Assembly (NCBI GenBank): GCA_039090855.1
Contig: CM077006.1
Location: 51,531,336-51,595,335 of the forward strand
From: Macrothele yani
Lineage: Eukaryota > Arthropoda > Arachnida > Araneae > Macrothelidae
Length of the DNA stretch: 64,000 nucleotides
Direction: 5' to 3'
Shown here in pieces: positions 24,801 through 36,800 of the stretch. Within the stretch, counting starts at the first letter, position 1; every line of letters starts with the position of its first letter. The notes beneath the pieces are model-generated. The model was not told the origin of the DNA, did no database searches, and was given only the letters and a program-made list of their open reading frames with translations. A program made the translations under genes and the position numbers.

Positions 24801-27800
24801 AGCAAAATCAACACAGTGCAATAAATTTAAATTACTAACTATTTTTCACATAAAAAATTGCAAATAATTTACTACATCTCATACTACTAAAATCTATGCA
24901 ATATCCAAAGTTGAAAATGATTTTAAAATCTGTTTATGGTAAAAATTTAACTAAACTGTTATCTTTTCTTTAAATGTTTCAACAAGAATGAATGAATGAC
25001 AAATATTTGTGTAATTTCATTTTGAAAAGAAACAAAAACAAACAAACAAAACAAAACAAAAACAAAAAAGAACAAGAAATACTTTGAACAGCTATGCATT
25101 CAAAAAATTCATACTTTAGTAGGTGAACGTCCAGCAATGTAACAACCTCCCAAACCCTCTCTTCTTACATAGGCTCCAGTAGGATCAATGACCAAAGGAA
25201 GGTCTATTCCAGGCCCCTTTTCGCAGTTAAAGCAGTAGACATATCGTTTCCTACAACAGCATGAAAAGTATTAGCACAGAAATGAATGACAAATTCTGAA
25301 CTGCAAAAATACATCAAGTTTCAATCACGCCATAAGTAAAAAATCAGTATTCCAACATGAAATATTAAGCAGCATTACTTAGTAAAACACAATAAACATG
25401 GAACCATACCTCATCTGCAAAGAATGTGACATGCAAAATCTCTTTGCTGTGCTGAATATGTGTAGAAACCAGCCACAGTGGTTCATTCCTTTATGCATGA
25501 TCAATGGCATTCACAGTAAATTAACACCTCATTTTTATACAGATAAAACTTCAAGGTTTCAATAGTTTTTAATTCTCTGACATATCTCATAGGAGTCATT
25601 AGTTTGTGTGAATAACTATCACTGAGATTTCTATAAGAAGACTGTTTATAGTTTTATAGTTAGTCTTAATGTCCTCACTGTGGTTACAGAAATCTAGCCT
25701 GTGGATTCAAGGCAGGGACGTAGCAATTCAAAAATTATGGGCAGGGCTCAAGTAGTTTCATAACCAAACACCGAAAATAATTGCTAATCTAGGATAATCA
25801 ATTAATAATTAAGCGTTCATTATCAATAATTCATTATTTAGAATTATATAAATTCATTAATAAATTAACAATTTTATTGATAATTAAAATACTGATTTAC
25901 AAAATTTTGATACAAAACCTTATGTAATGTCAAGGGCTATACATTTATTAAATGTGGTTACTGTAAAATAGAGAACTTCTCTCTCTGTGTTCAATTTCTC
26001 GGAGTTATTTATAAAGGCGCAATTTCAAAATCAGTTATCTCTCTATTCTAAAAAGTAACTGCCGCCGCTGTTTTAGAAATTTCGCAACACTCTTGCTTTC
26101 CTACCTCGCAGCGCAAAACATATTGAACACAAAAATATGAAATTTACATCGTTTGTAGAGAATTGTTTGGAGAACACGCTGAAATAAACCGTTTCTCGAT
26201 TCTAGCGATACTTCAAGAGCTATTGTATTTCAAAGTTAAGGTAAGCAAAAAAGTGCTATCAGGTTGCGTTCCGGACACACTAACGGCAACAGAACCACGA
26301 AACTTTGTAGGCATGTAGTGCCATAACCGAATGTTTGCACCTTGTCGCCCTGTTTTTGAATTTCGATTTAGTTTACAAGAAATTAAATTTCCAAATTTCA
26401 CAAAATTCTCTACTTTGCGATGGGATCCATTTAAAAAAACGGATATATGGCAAACTATAAATCATAACACATTGCAATTTTTACAGCATAAATTTACAAC
26501 TATCATTCTTTTTTACAAAACAAAAAATTATGAAAAAGTTATTTCCTGATTTTTAAGCAATTTTTACAAACGCAAAGGAAAGAAATGAACGGCTTGTCTG
26601 TCTTCATGATAACCACAGAGGAATGTTCTGGTCCTGTGACCTGCTGCCATGGTTACGCAGAGAATTTGTTATGCATATGTTTTGTTGGTAAAGCTATTTC
26701 AGTTGTTTAAGGTGGATGTCAAGTAAATTTGCTTCCTATACTTCCAATGGAAAAACTTCTGTACACATTTTCTTCACAATTAATGAGTTCCCAAGGATGA
26801 AAATTTAAACATCGATTAAAATAGCTTCATTTTATAACTTGGAATACTTAATATTTTCTAAAACATAACCTTAATCATACAATCCAACATTTGTTTGTTT
26901 ACTGACGTAATCAGAATACAGGTCGCACCGTCTTGTTTTTGGACAATTAATGCGTTCCCAAGGATGAAAATTTGAACATCCATTAAAATAGCTTCATTTT
27001 ATAACTTGGAATACTTAATATTTTCTAAAACATAGCCACAATTATGCAATCCAACATTTGTTTGTCTACTGATGCCATCAAAGTACAGGTCGCGCCATCT
27101 TTTTTCTGGACAATTAATGCGTTCCCAAGGATGAAAATTTGAACATCCATTAAAATAGCTTCATTTTATAACTTGGAATACTTAATATTTTCTAAAACAT
27201 AGCCACAATTATGCAATCCAACATTTGTTTGTCTACTGATGCCATCAAAGTACAGGTCGCACCATCTTTTTTCTGGACAATTAATGCGTTCCCAAGGATG
27301 AAAATTTGAACATCGATTAAAACAGCTTCATTTTATAACTTGCAATACTTAATATTTTCTAAAACATAGCCACAATTATGCAATCCAACATTTGTTTGTC
27401 TACTGATGCCATCAAAGTACAGGTTGCGCCATCTTTTTTCTGGACAATTAATGCGTTCCCAAGGATGAAAATTTGAACATCAATTAAAATAGCTTCATTT
27501 TATAACTTGGAATACTTAATATTTTCTAAAGCATAACCATATTTATGTAATTTAACATTTGTTTGTCTACTGACGTCAAAGTACAGGTCACGGCATCTTT
27601 TTTCTGGGTTTAACACCACCAAAGGAAAAGTTATTGATTTTTTATATAATTATGGTTATGTTTTAGAAAATAAGAAGTATTTCAAGTTACAACATGAAGT
27701 TATTTTAATCGATGTTCAAATTTTCATCCTTGGAAACACAATAATTGTGAAGGAGATGTGTACAAAAGTTTTCCATTGGAAGTATAGGAAGCAAAATTAC

Positions 27801-30800
27801 TTGACACCCACCTTAACGGTTTAGCATAACGGTTTACGGAAATGCTTTTGGACCGCTTTTGTTTTCCTTAGTGGTAAATTTAGTAAGTGCTATAAGTTCA
27901 AATGACAAAAGTCCGACCTTCCAAAAATTAACAACAGTAAAAAAACCTCTGAAATTTCGGAATAACAAGCCTTATTTGCTCAGACATGCAATAAAAATTA
28001 AAATTTATATGAATTTTCCAGTTCTTATTTCATGTGATATACTTGGAGATCGGGCTGCAGGGCCCGAGCACTACTTTGGAAATGAGCGTAGCGAGCCTAG
28101 AGGCGCAGACCCCTAGTTTTATGAAATAAATAATAGTGTAGAATATTGAAAATGTAAAGTTTAGCCAGTACTTTAAAAAAATTATACTTACATATCTTAG
28201 CATCATTGTACAAAGTAACTGCACTTCGCCTCCATTGACTTCAAAATGTGAATCCTCCTGTATTTACTTTTACTTCTCGATGAATGTTCAGCAATGCAAG
28301 TCCAGAAAGTCGAAAATTAGACATTGTGTTTCAAAGATACATTTTCTGGTGCCTGAGAGTAGCGCTTCGCCCCCACTGACTTCAAAATGTGGATCCTCCT
28401 GTATTTACTTTTACTTCTTGATGAATGTTCAGCAATGCAAGTCCAGAAAGTCGAGAATTAGACATTGTGTTTCAAAGATACATTTTCTGGCACCTGAGAG
28501 TAGAAAATGTACTTTATGGAGTGGCTGCTGAGACAAGAAATGTTGACAGAATTTTTATAATTTCTTGATATTGGGGTAAAAACAACAACAGCAGCAGCTT
28601 CACAATTTGATAAGGTCACAGTTGTTGGTATTTTTTGTTGTCTTATTGTTAATAAAGGCATCCTTCAGGGGTGTGAGTGACAGCAAGTGAATGAACTCTG
28701 CGGGTGAGTTGCTTGCACGTGGGAAAATGCGCCAATGAAATGAATTTAAAGGGATTCCAAAAAAAATCAGAGACTTTGTTGGAAAAAAATTTGATTTGGG
28801 TCAGTTTTTTTTTATCCATTTTTCAGGCTCATTTTGATATTTTTAATGAACAAGATTTAAAACTCCGCTTTAAAAGTGAAAAAGAAATCATGTGATACAG
28901 TATTCAAGAGAAAAATGTGCCTTGATATCCAATGGGAGGCGCTTAAGCCCCTGAGCCCCTCCCTCTCCTACACCAATGATTCATGGCCTGACTTTTGTGT
29001 TACCCCAGAATTTCTACATCAAGTAGCACAAGGTGCTTTTTCCATAGGCTTCTTGGCCAATACAGAGGAGCAGCACTGCAATAAAATCCAATGAAATGTG
29101 CTCTAAAAAGAACAGGAAACTTGTCTAATGCCAAACAGAAAAAAGTTGGGTTTCTTTATTAAAACTAGCATTCCTATGGTAAGTTCAATAACCAACAAAC
29201 TTTTCCACACAGTAGTGCAGAGGTGCTTTACTCCAAATGGCAACATCACTTCCTTCTATGTGAAACAACACTTCACACATACTTTGCTGACAGCATTGTG
29301 CTTGCAGGTTTTCATTTACAAAGGGTGAGTCGACAGTTTTGCAACATTTGGATCATTTCATGTCTTCATACGTACCTTTACGACGTAATGACCACCCTTC
29401 AAAGTACAGGCCAGCATGTTGCACCGTCTTTAGCCATCTGCCTGCAGTTCTTCGATTCCGCGGCGGTACCAGTTCTTGTCCTTCGAGCGAAGAACTCCTT
29501 CACCTCAGCTGACACCTCCTCCTTGTTCAAGGTTTGTACTCTTCCAAGAAAAATAAATTCACGCACTTATCAAGGACTTTTTAAAACCAAATTATTGTAT
29601 GTGTGTGATGTCGATTGGTCAGGCATTTTAGCAAGTTCAAACCATTAAACTTAGCTCGGATGGGCTCACCTTCAATGGTCTGCCTGTTACACCCTGCTCC
29701 CTGTTGGTTTATTTTATTAACTTTTAATTGCCCCTCTGTTTCGGTGTCTTTCGAAATTATTTTATTTTGTGGAATATTTGTAAAGGGTACGGTTATTTTC
29801 ATATTCACCCTCCCACAAAAACATCTCTCTGACCCCAGCTAACAGAAGCCCATCATGATTCACAAATAAGTCATTCCACTGATTTTACTCTCATGGTTGA
29901 TGTTTTAGTCTGTAGTGATATCATAGCCAAGGTAACAGATGTCCATGCGCACCCCTGAGTTGAACACAAGTTCTGCACTATTTGATCAGCGTGGTGTTTT
30001 TATCAAAATTACACAGAAATCTCCTATACAACATTTTAGCACAAACAATTATTTCACACATGCTCTTTCATATCATAAATAAAAAAAAAAATTCAAGTAC
30101 TATTTACGGAGCCTTACACCTTTTCAGACTCTTTCAAGGACTTGAAAATGAACTTTCTTTATTCAAGAACTTTTCAAGGTTTTCAAGGAGTATACGAACC
30201 ATGTGGTTGTTGAAGTCTCGCGCACGAAGGAAGTGGGCCATGGACCGGAACAAGTAATAATCTATTCCTTCGAGATGAACTCGAGTTCTTGATTTTTTAT
30301 TTTTTAGCCTGTTATATCACAAGAGTATGGGTTTTTATTTATATCACAAGAGTATGGGTAACTTGAACTAGTTTAAACATGTGTCAAAAATATCACAAGA
30401 GTATGGGTACCCGAGCAAGCTAATTAAAAAATGGATACATGAGAGTAAAAAGCATATGACTAAGAGTAAAGAAGGCCAAGAAGTGCACAAATAAAGGAAG
30501 ATGAGGAATAAAAAATTGAAATACATTGGTGCTTTCCCCATACTTGGAAGGAGTTAGTAAAGAAATCAATAGGCAGTGTGCTAAATATGACTTACAACTA
30601 GGAAGCTCAGTGCACACCTTGAAAAGTATGACTGTCAACAAAAAAACAGAGGAAAAAATGCTAGAAGAATCAGGATCCTACAAAATTCCAATTGCACAGA
30701 TACCCTCAATATAGTACATTGGATAATTAATACAGATATTTAACGTGGACCAGGAACATCAAACAAAGATCTTCGCTTTTTCCACGTTTTATAAGTGAGT

Positions 30801-33800
30801 CACGGAAAAATTCTCATTGGCCGCCACCGGGAGTCGTAACTGGAAGACCTTGGGTTCGACTCCCGGTGGCGGCCAATGAGAATTTTTCCGTGACTCACTT
30901 ATAAAACGTGGAAAGAGCCAAGATCTTTGTTTGATAGTACATTGGAAGTACGAAAAACAGATAAAAAAAAAGACTTAAACAACACATATCTAACTGGCAA
31001 AAAAAAGAAGCCAAAACTGCTTCAGTGCAATTCTGCATTGAAAACCGGACTTTCCCAAAATTCAATGAAATTAAAATGCTAAAAAAGAATAAAAAATCTG
31101 AAAGGCAAATGAGGAGGGAAGAAGCAATCTTAATCTATAAAAATAAAGCAAGGGTATGTAACCAAAACGACCCTAGCACATTATCTGGCCTGTGGAAAGA
31201 ACTAATAAGACAAGAAAAAGAACAACAAAAGAAAAACTGACAAAAAAGACAAGAAAACCAGGATAGGAAAAGAAATTAAAAAAAAAAATGTTGTTTTAAT
31301 GAAACATAGATGGCGCCAGCCGGGCTTGATAACGAAATATATTTAAGAAAGTATATCTGACGAATGGCAACAAGGAGTATCGGACTCCATTAGCGCGAAG
31401 TTAACCACGAACATCGGTGGAAAAGTCGCCACGCTCCTGAGGATGCCCAGAGAATGGGCGAAAATTTCAAGTATAAAGAACGGTAAAAATTGATGTGTGT
31501 GAATCCTAAAGCGAAGATCCAATGAGTATACCCAGCAAAAAGTGTGGGAAGTAAAGCTATTCATCTCATACAACAGACTTTAGGACAATAACATCAACAA
31601 AGACCGGAAAACGCGTGTGTGAAATGTTCTCATCGCTAGCAAGGAATGCAAGGATTATCCTCTAAAATATTGTACAAGTTACTAAGTAATAATCTGACGG
31701 GGCAAGGTCCGGACTAAATGCTGGGTGTGGCATCAGTTCGATATCTTCAAGTTCCTGGAGTTTTGCCCAGGTCGTTTGTGCGATATGAGGCCGACCGTTG
31801 TCCTGCTGTAGGAGAGCGCGCTTTCTGTTCACCAGTGACGGGTTCTTCTCCTCCAAAACGGAATAAATCCGCTGCAGCTGTCCAGAGTAGAGGTTGGCGT
31901 TGATGGTCCGACCGTCTGGAACAAATTCATAATGGAGTATCCCCTCGAAATTCCACCAGACGCAGAGCATCGCCTTTTGCTTGAAGCACCCATGTTTGGC
32001 AACAGGTTCAGGAATCTAGCCTGGGCTCGACCACAGCCGTTGTGTGTTAGGATTACGGAAATACACCCACTTTTCATCGCACGTAACAATTCTCTCGACG
32101 AAACATATATCTCGTGATTTTCTAGGAGTTTCATGCCCACTTTCACACGGCTGTTTGCTTCAGCTGGTGTCAGTTAGTGAGGGACAATGCGGCAGCTTCT
32201 GTAGATCTTGCCGAGGTCCTGAAGGTGACGAACCACGGTGGTCTGTGATATACCCAGCTCGCCTGATAATCTATCGTCGAAGTTTCTGTCACCTGAGCGA
32301 AATTTCTTGAACCATCTGGTTGCGGTGCTGTGGTCCACAGAACCTTTCCCTTTCGCATGACAAACGTTTTGTTTACTAGTTTGAACTCGACCATAACGCT
32401 TGCTACAGCAGCCTTATGGCGGAGTTCAAACATGTAAAGCAAAAGTTCTCTAATTAGCCGGTTATGGCTGTTCATCTTTTAGGCATCCCGACCGCAGACA
32501 GAACAATGACATGCAATGCTGTTCACAGCAATGACTACCACTTTATATCCCTTTCGACTGACTGCAGTGCGCAACTTGAACTAGTTTAAACATGAGACAT
32601 ACCCGCCGCAGCACATGTATTCATGCAAATATTGCAAAACTTTCGACTCACCCTCTGTATTCATCTATAGCAGGGGTGGCCAAACCGTGGCGCATTGGAT
32701 GATTATAAGTGGTGCATTGCATCCTTGTGCCTACTTATTCTTTGAAGTAGGCGCCATAACTGAATGTATCCATCTTCATATTTTCAACACCTGAATGCTC
32801 TCAGTTCAATTCATGCAGCCTTCTTACTCATCAGTTCAGCCGCTTTTTTTTGACAGTTTACAATTGAAGGATGTGAACAGTGTGTGTGTGTGTGTATAAG
32901 AGAGAGAAAGAGAAACTGCGTGAGCGAAATGTGGTACGATTTAAAACGGTGCAATTCACCCAATAAAACGCTCTCGCAAAAACTCTGCTTCAAACTCCAC
33001 GCCGTGCCGTGGGTGGCTGACTGTGGCAGGTCGCCAGTAAACATCGCTAAGAAACATTACTTCAGAATGCTTATTTCAACGAGTGCTGCGCCCTCTGGCA
33101 GAAGAAACTGAGTGAGCCATCGTGGCGTGGAGTTTGAAGCAGGGTTTTTGCGAGAGCATTTTATTGAGTGTACTAGCGTGGTTTTTGTATTGAGAGTGAT
33201 TGAAAGACAGATTCAAGAATAAATATATATGACGTTTGTCGAAGAAGAGTGCCACTACTGTTTCTTAACACGAACATAGAATTCAAATCTCACATAATTG
33301 ATATTCTGTGACTGTGTGATACGACGTACGTACTTGTGATCTATTTGTTCTTTTTCAACATTTAGATTTTTAGAGTTTTGTACTTTTCTATTTTTTTTTA
33401 ATTCCTTTTATCCATCACAGAGCAAAAGAAAATGAGCAAAAGAAGCACAGAAAGTGATAGTAAGCGTGAATTTAACGAACAGTGGGAAAATTAGTTGTTG
33501 TTTATAGCAAGTCCATCAGGAAAACTGTTTTGCATTGTTTGTGAAAGTACTCTTTCACACAATAGAAGACATGATCTTAATAGACACTATAAAACACAGC
33601 ATCAGACTAACATAGAAGTAAAAATGAAGCTTGTTTTTGGGTCTGAGTTATGAAAAGAATATGTGACTAAGAAAAAGGAAGAAATCCGAAGAAGACAAAA
33701 TATATTTGCTAAAGTAAGTTGTGAAGGCTTGGCGATGACAGAAGCGTCATATGAAATTGCTTTAGCATTGGCGAAAAAAAAGAAACCTTTTTCTGACGGG

Positions 33801-36800
33801 GAAGAAATTGTGAAGCCTTGTCTCCAAATATGTGCACGCCATCTTGATAATAAAGGTATTGAAAGGAAAGCAGACGAAATTGCTATATCAAGGCAGACAG
33901 TTACGAGACGTATCGAGGAACTCTCTCAGGATGTATCTCAGCAACTGGAAGACCTTGTCCATTCTTGTACTTTCTGTTCTCTAGCTTTGGATGAATCAAC
34001 GGACACATGTGATGTAGCCCAGTTAACCATTTTTATAAGAGGAATTGATGATAATTTTCATGTCTTTGAAGAACTTGCCAGTCTGGAGTCACTGCGTGGT
34101 AAAACAAGAGGATCAGACATATTTGAAAAAGTAAAATCATGCCTAGAAAATCTAAAATTAGATTATAGAAAACTCTTCAGTGTGTGTACGGGCAGAGCAC
34201 CGTCAATGATAGGTAAAGTCAATGGCACTACAACTTTGCTTGAAATTTTTTTAAACCGTCCTGTATTTAAATATCACTGCATTATACACCAAGTGCAACT
34301 GTGTGGGAAAACTTTAAATATGCAGCATGTTATACTACCGGTTGTGAAATGTGTGAATAAAATTAGAGCAAGAGCATTACACAGACGAGAATTCAGAGAA
34401 TACTGTCAATTGTTAGATTTGGAATATGGTGAACTTGTCCTTCATTGTGAGGTACGCTGGCTTTCTAAAGGACAGGTTCTCAGTAGATTTTGGAAATTGA
34501 AAAAATGCTGTTTCTAATGTTTTAGAACAGGAAAATGAACTACCTGATGAAATAACCCTATTATTGGACAACAACTGGCTATTTGATTTGGCATTTTTAG
34601 TTGACGTTACTAGCCATCTCAATGATCTAAATTCAAAACTACAAGGCAAGAATTAATTATTTCCTAAGCTTAGTCAACAGCATCAGTTCATTTAAAATGA
34701 AATTAAAACTGTTCATCTCTCAGTTAGAAAATGAGGATTTGACTCAATTTCCACACTTGAAAGAGCAGAGTGAATGTGCTGCGGATAATAGCAATTTGAC
34801 CAAATATATTGAAAAAATCAAGATATTGCAAGGGTCATTTGAAAGTCGTTTTCATGATTTTGCTAAAGAAGAAAACTGCATGCTCGCATTTATAAACCCA
34901 TTTTCACTTAGTGAACAAAACGTAATGCAGATGCCTAGTAACATACAAATGGAAGTGATTGATTTAAAAACAAATTCATTATTAAAAAGGAAATTTGATG
35001 AGCTTTTTCCAGATCAAAATGATTCTGACATAATTAATTTCTGGCGTTCATTACCCAGTGAACATTTCCCAGAGCTAAGAAAATTTGCAAAAAGTTATAT
35101 ATGTCGCTTTGGAACGACATACAGATGTGAACAAGCATTTTCGTCGTCCATGAACTTGATTAAAAGCAAAACAAGGTCACGAATAACTGATTCAAATTTG
35201 AAGAATTCTCTGCTGCTCTCAGTAACAAATTTAACACCAAACATTGAAAGACTAGCGAAATCCAAACACGCTGAAAAGTGTCATTAATGGTAAGTAATGA
35301 CAGCTGTAATAGATATTGTTTTACATACAATAATTAAATCATTTAAAAATGTCGATTATGTCTGTAAACAAAAGAGATCATTTCTGACTATTGTAGATTG
35401 GTGCTCCCATAAACGTGTCTTTTGAACGTGTAAATTAATTAATTAATTTAATTGTGTGATTGAGTTATTCCTTTTCCTCCCCTAAGAACAGAATGTCCTA
35501 CCCCTATCCCTAATTTTCAACCCCAAACTTGAGTTGTATGGCGCATCTGAACTCATACGTGAAAAAATTGGCGCATGGTAGGTAAAAGGTTGGCCACCAC
35601 TGATCTATAGGAAAAAATGATTTCACTGTTATTTAGAAAAAATAAACCATTGGAATATTTTTTTCTCCAGCCAGAAGTCAACATTAAATAGTTTTCAATC
35701 CATTTTAGGGCATATTTCATTGCAAAATAACAAAATATCAACTTTTAACTGCCATGCTCCTCTTCTATACTGGCTGGCTTCTTCATAGCATCAAGCTATT
35801 ACTCAAATTTATTGCACTCTTCTACATATGATGCCATTTAAAATAATGACCGACCGAAGGACAAGACAAAATATTGCAAAAATGGCTTTTTCCTCAAACC
35901 ATACTGTAAAAAGCACATAGCAAGGTGTACAAACCCAAATTGTAGTCCCCTCCTCAATCAGCAAAATAGCAGTGTATTTATAGCATTGGATAAGTGCATA
36001 AGTTCTTGCCATTTAGTGTTATTTGGCAGGGAAGCTTTATATCAAGCTTCCAAAGCATAGACAAGGTAGAAGTACTGTGTGGTTAGCCAGGTGAAGATTT
36101 ATTGCAATGGAAACAGCAGCTTCATCAATTGCAACTCATTTAATCTATAGCGCTTTTAAGTGTCAACAAGAGCTCTGATAAAGCACACATTTGTCATTGT
36201 TTGCTCTTTTGCACTCGGTAAGAGAAAAATATGGCAGCTGAGGTTCATACAGATGTATGTGCTGAATACAGAATGGACGCAATAAGTGAATGGAACATGC
36301 TGAAATTAGTTAGTGGAGTTTTGTTTGGGTGAAAATAAGCCCCATTTTGGACACCATTCCTGAAGTGTGTGATGAAGAATTACACTAGAAAACAAACTGG
36401 AAATCTTTTTTTATATATAACATTGGTCAAATAGGATGTTTTTAACTAACTTTGGGGTGCTGAATTCAAATATGGCTGTGAAAAATCAGCAGCACATACA
36501 GTTTTTTTTTTTTTTTTTTAAATTACAGATTGGTGTACGAGTGGTGTCAAATAAGTATCCAGATTTTTATTCCTTTCAATTACAAGAGAGAAATACAAAA
36601 TACAGGATGCATAAATATGATACTCACATATGTAATACAGTGGTACGAGCAGTCAAAGTCACTTTTCCACATATTCTCCGTTCAGCATATTGCATTTCCT
36701 CCACCGATCAGCAAGTCGAATCATTCCGGTAGTGAAGAAATCAGCACGGGTGTTGTGAATCCATTGAAGAACAGCCGCTCGCAGACCGCCCATGCTCTCG

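Larger units (their letters stand above)
29540..31669 (+). mobile_element. Penelope-like element, GIY-YIG part
   Basis: Inserted in the mariner with a 6-bp duplication TTGTAC (29534-29539, 31670-31675). The plus-strand frame from about 30510 reads [20 protein letters not shown], a Neptune-type linker region, then YKIP...YIG, interrupted by the fold-back SINE and resuming YIGSTKNR and LKQHISNWQ, which fits a GIY-YIG endonuclease. A Lys-rich tail with [12 protein letters not shown] and LSGLWKELI follows. The reverse transcriptase is not found; the first ~950 bp is unassigned. A hammerhead-like motif lies at 31437-31463. A stop follows YIGSTKNR. Confidence 0.7.
29319..32657 (-). mobile_element. 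mariner element split by a Penelope insertion
   Basis: Inverted ends CAAAGGGTGAGTCGACAGTT (left) and, read inward from 32657, CAGAGGGTGAGTCGAAAGTT, each next to TA. The transposase is on the minus strand: [20 protein letters not shown] (about 32475), VTCDEKW-like region, [44 protein letters not shown] (mariner D,D34D) and, across the insertion, [14 protein letters not shown] near 29490. Removing 29540-31675 rejoins the C-terminal region. It is disabled by multiple frame changes. Confidence 0.9.

Noticed and set aside
30840..30890. tRNA gene with B box GGTTCGACTCC
   Set aside because: It sits in a hairpin with a duplicated inverted half and has target-site duplications; it is a SINE derivative.
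33432..35287. Domesticated host GTF2IRD2-like gene
   Set aside because: It is bounded by hAT termini and a perfect 8-bp duplication and contains stops, so it is a transposon copy.
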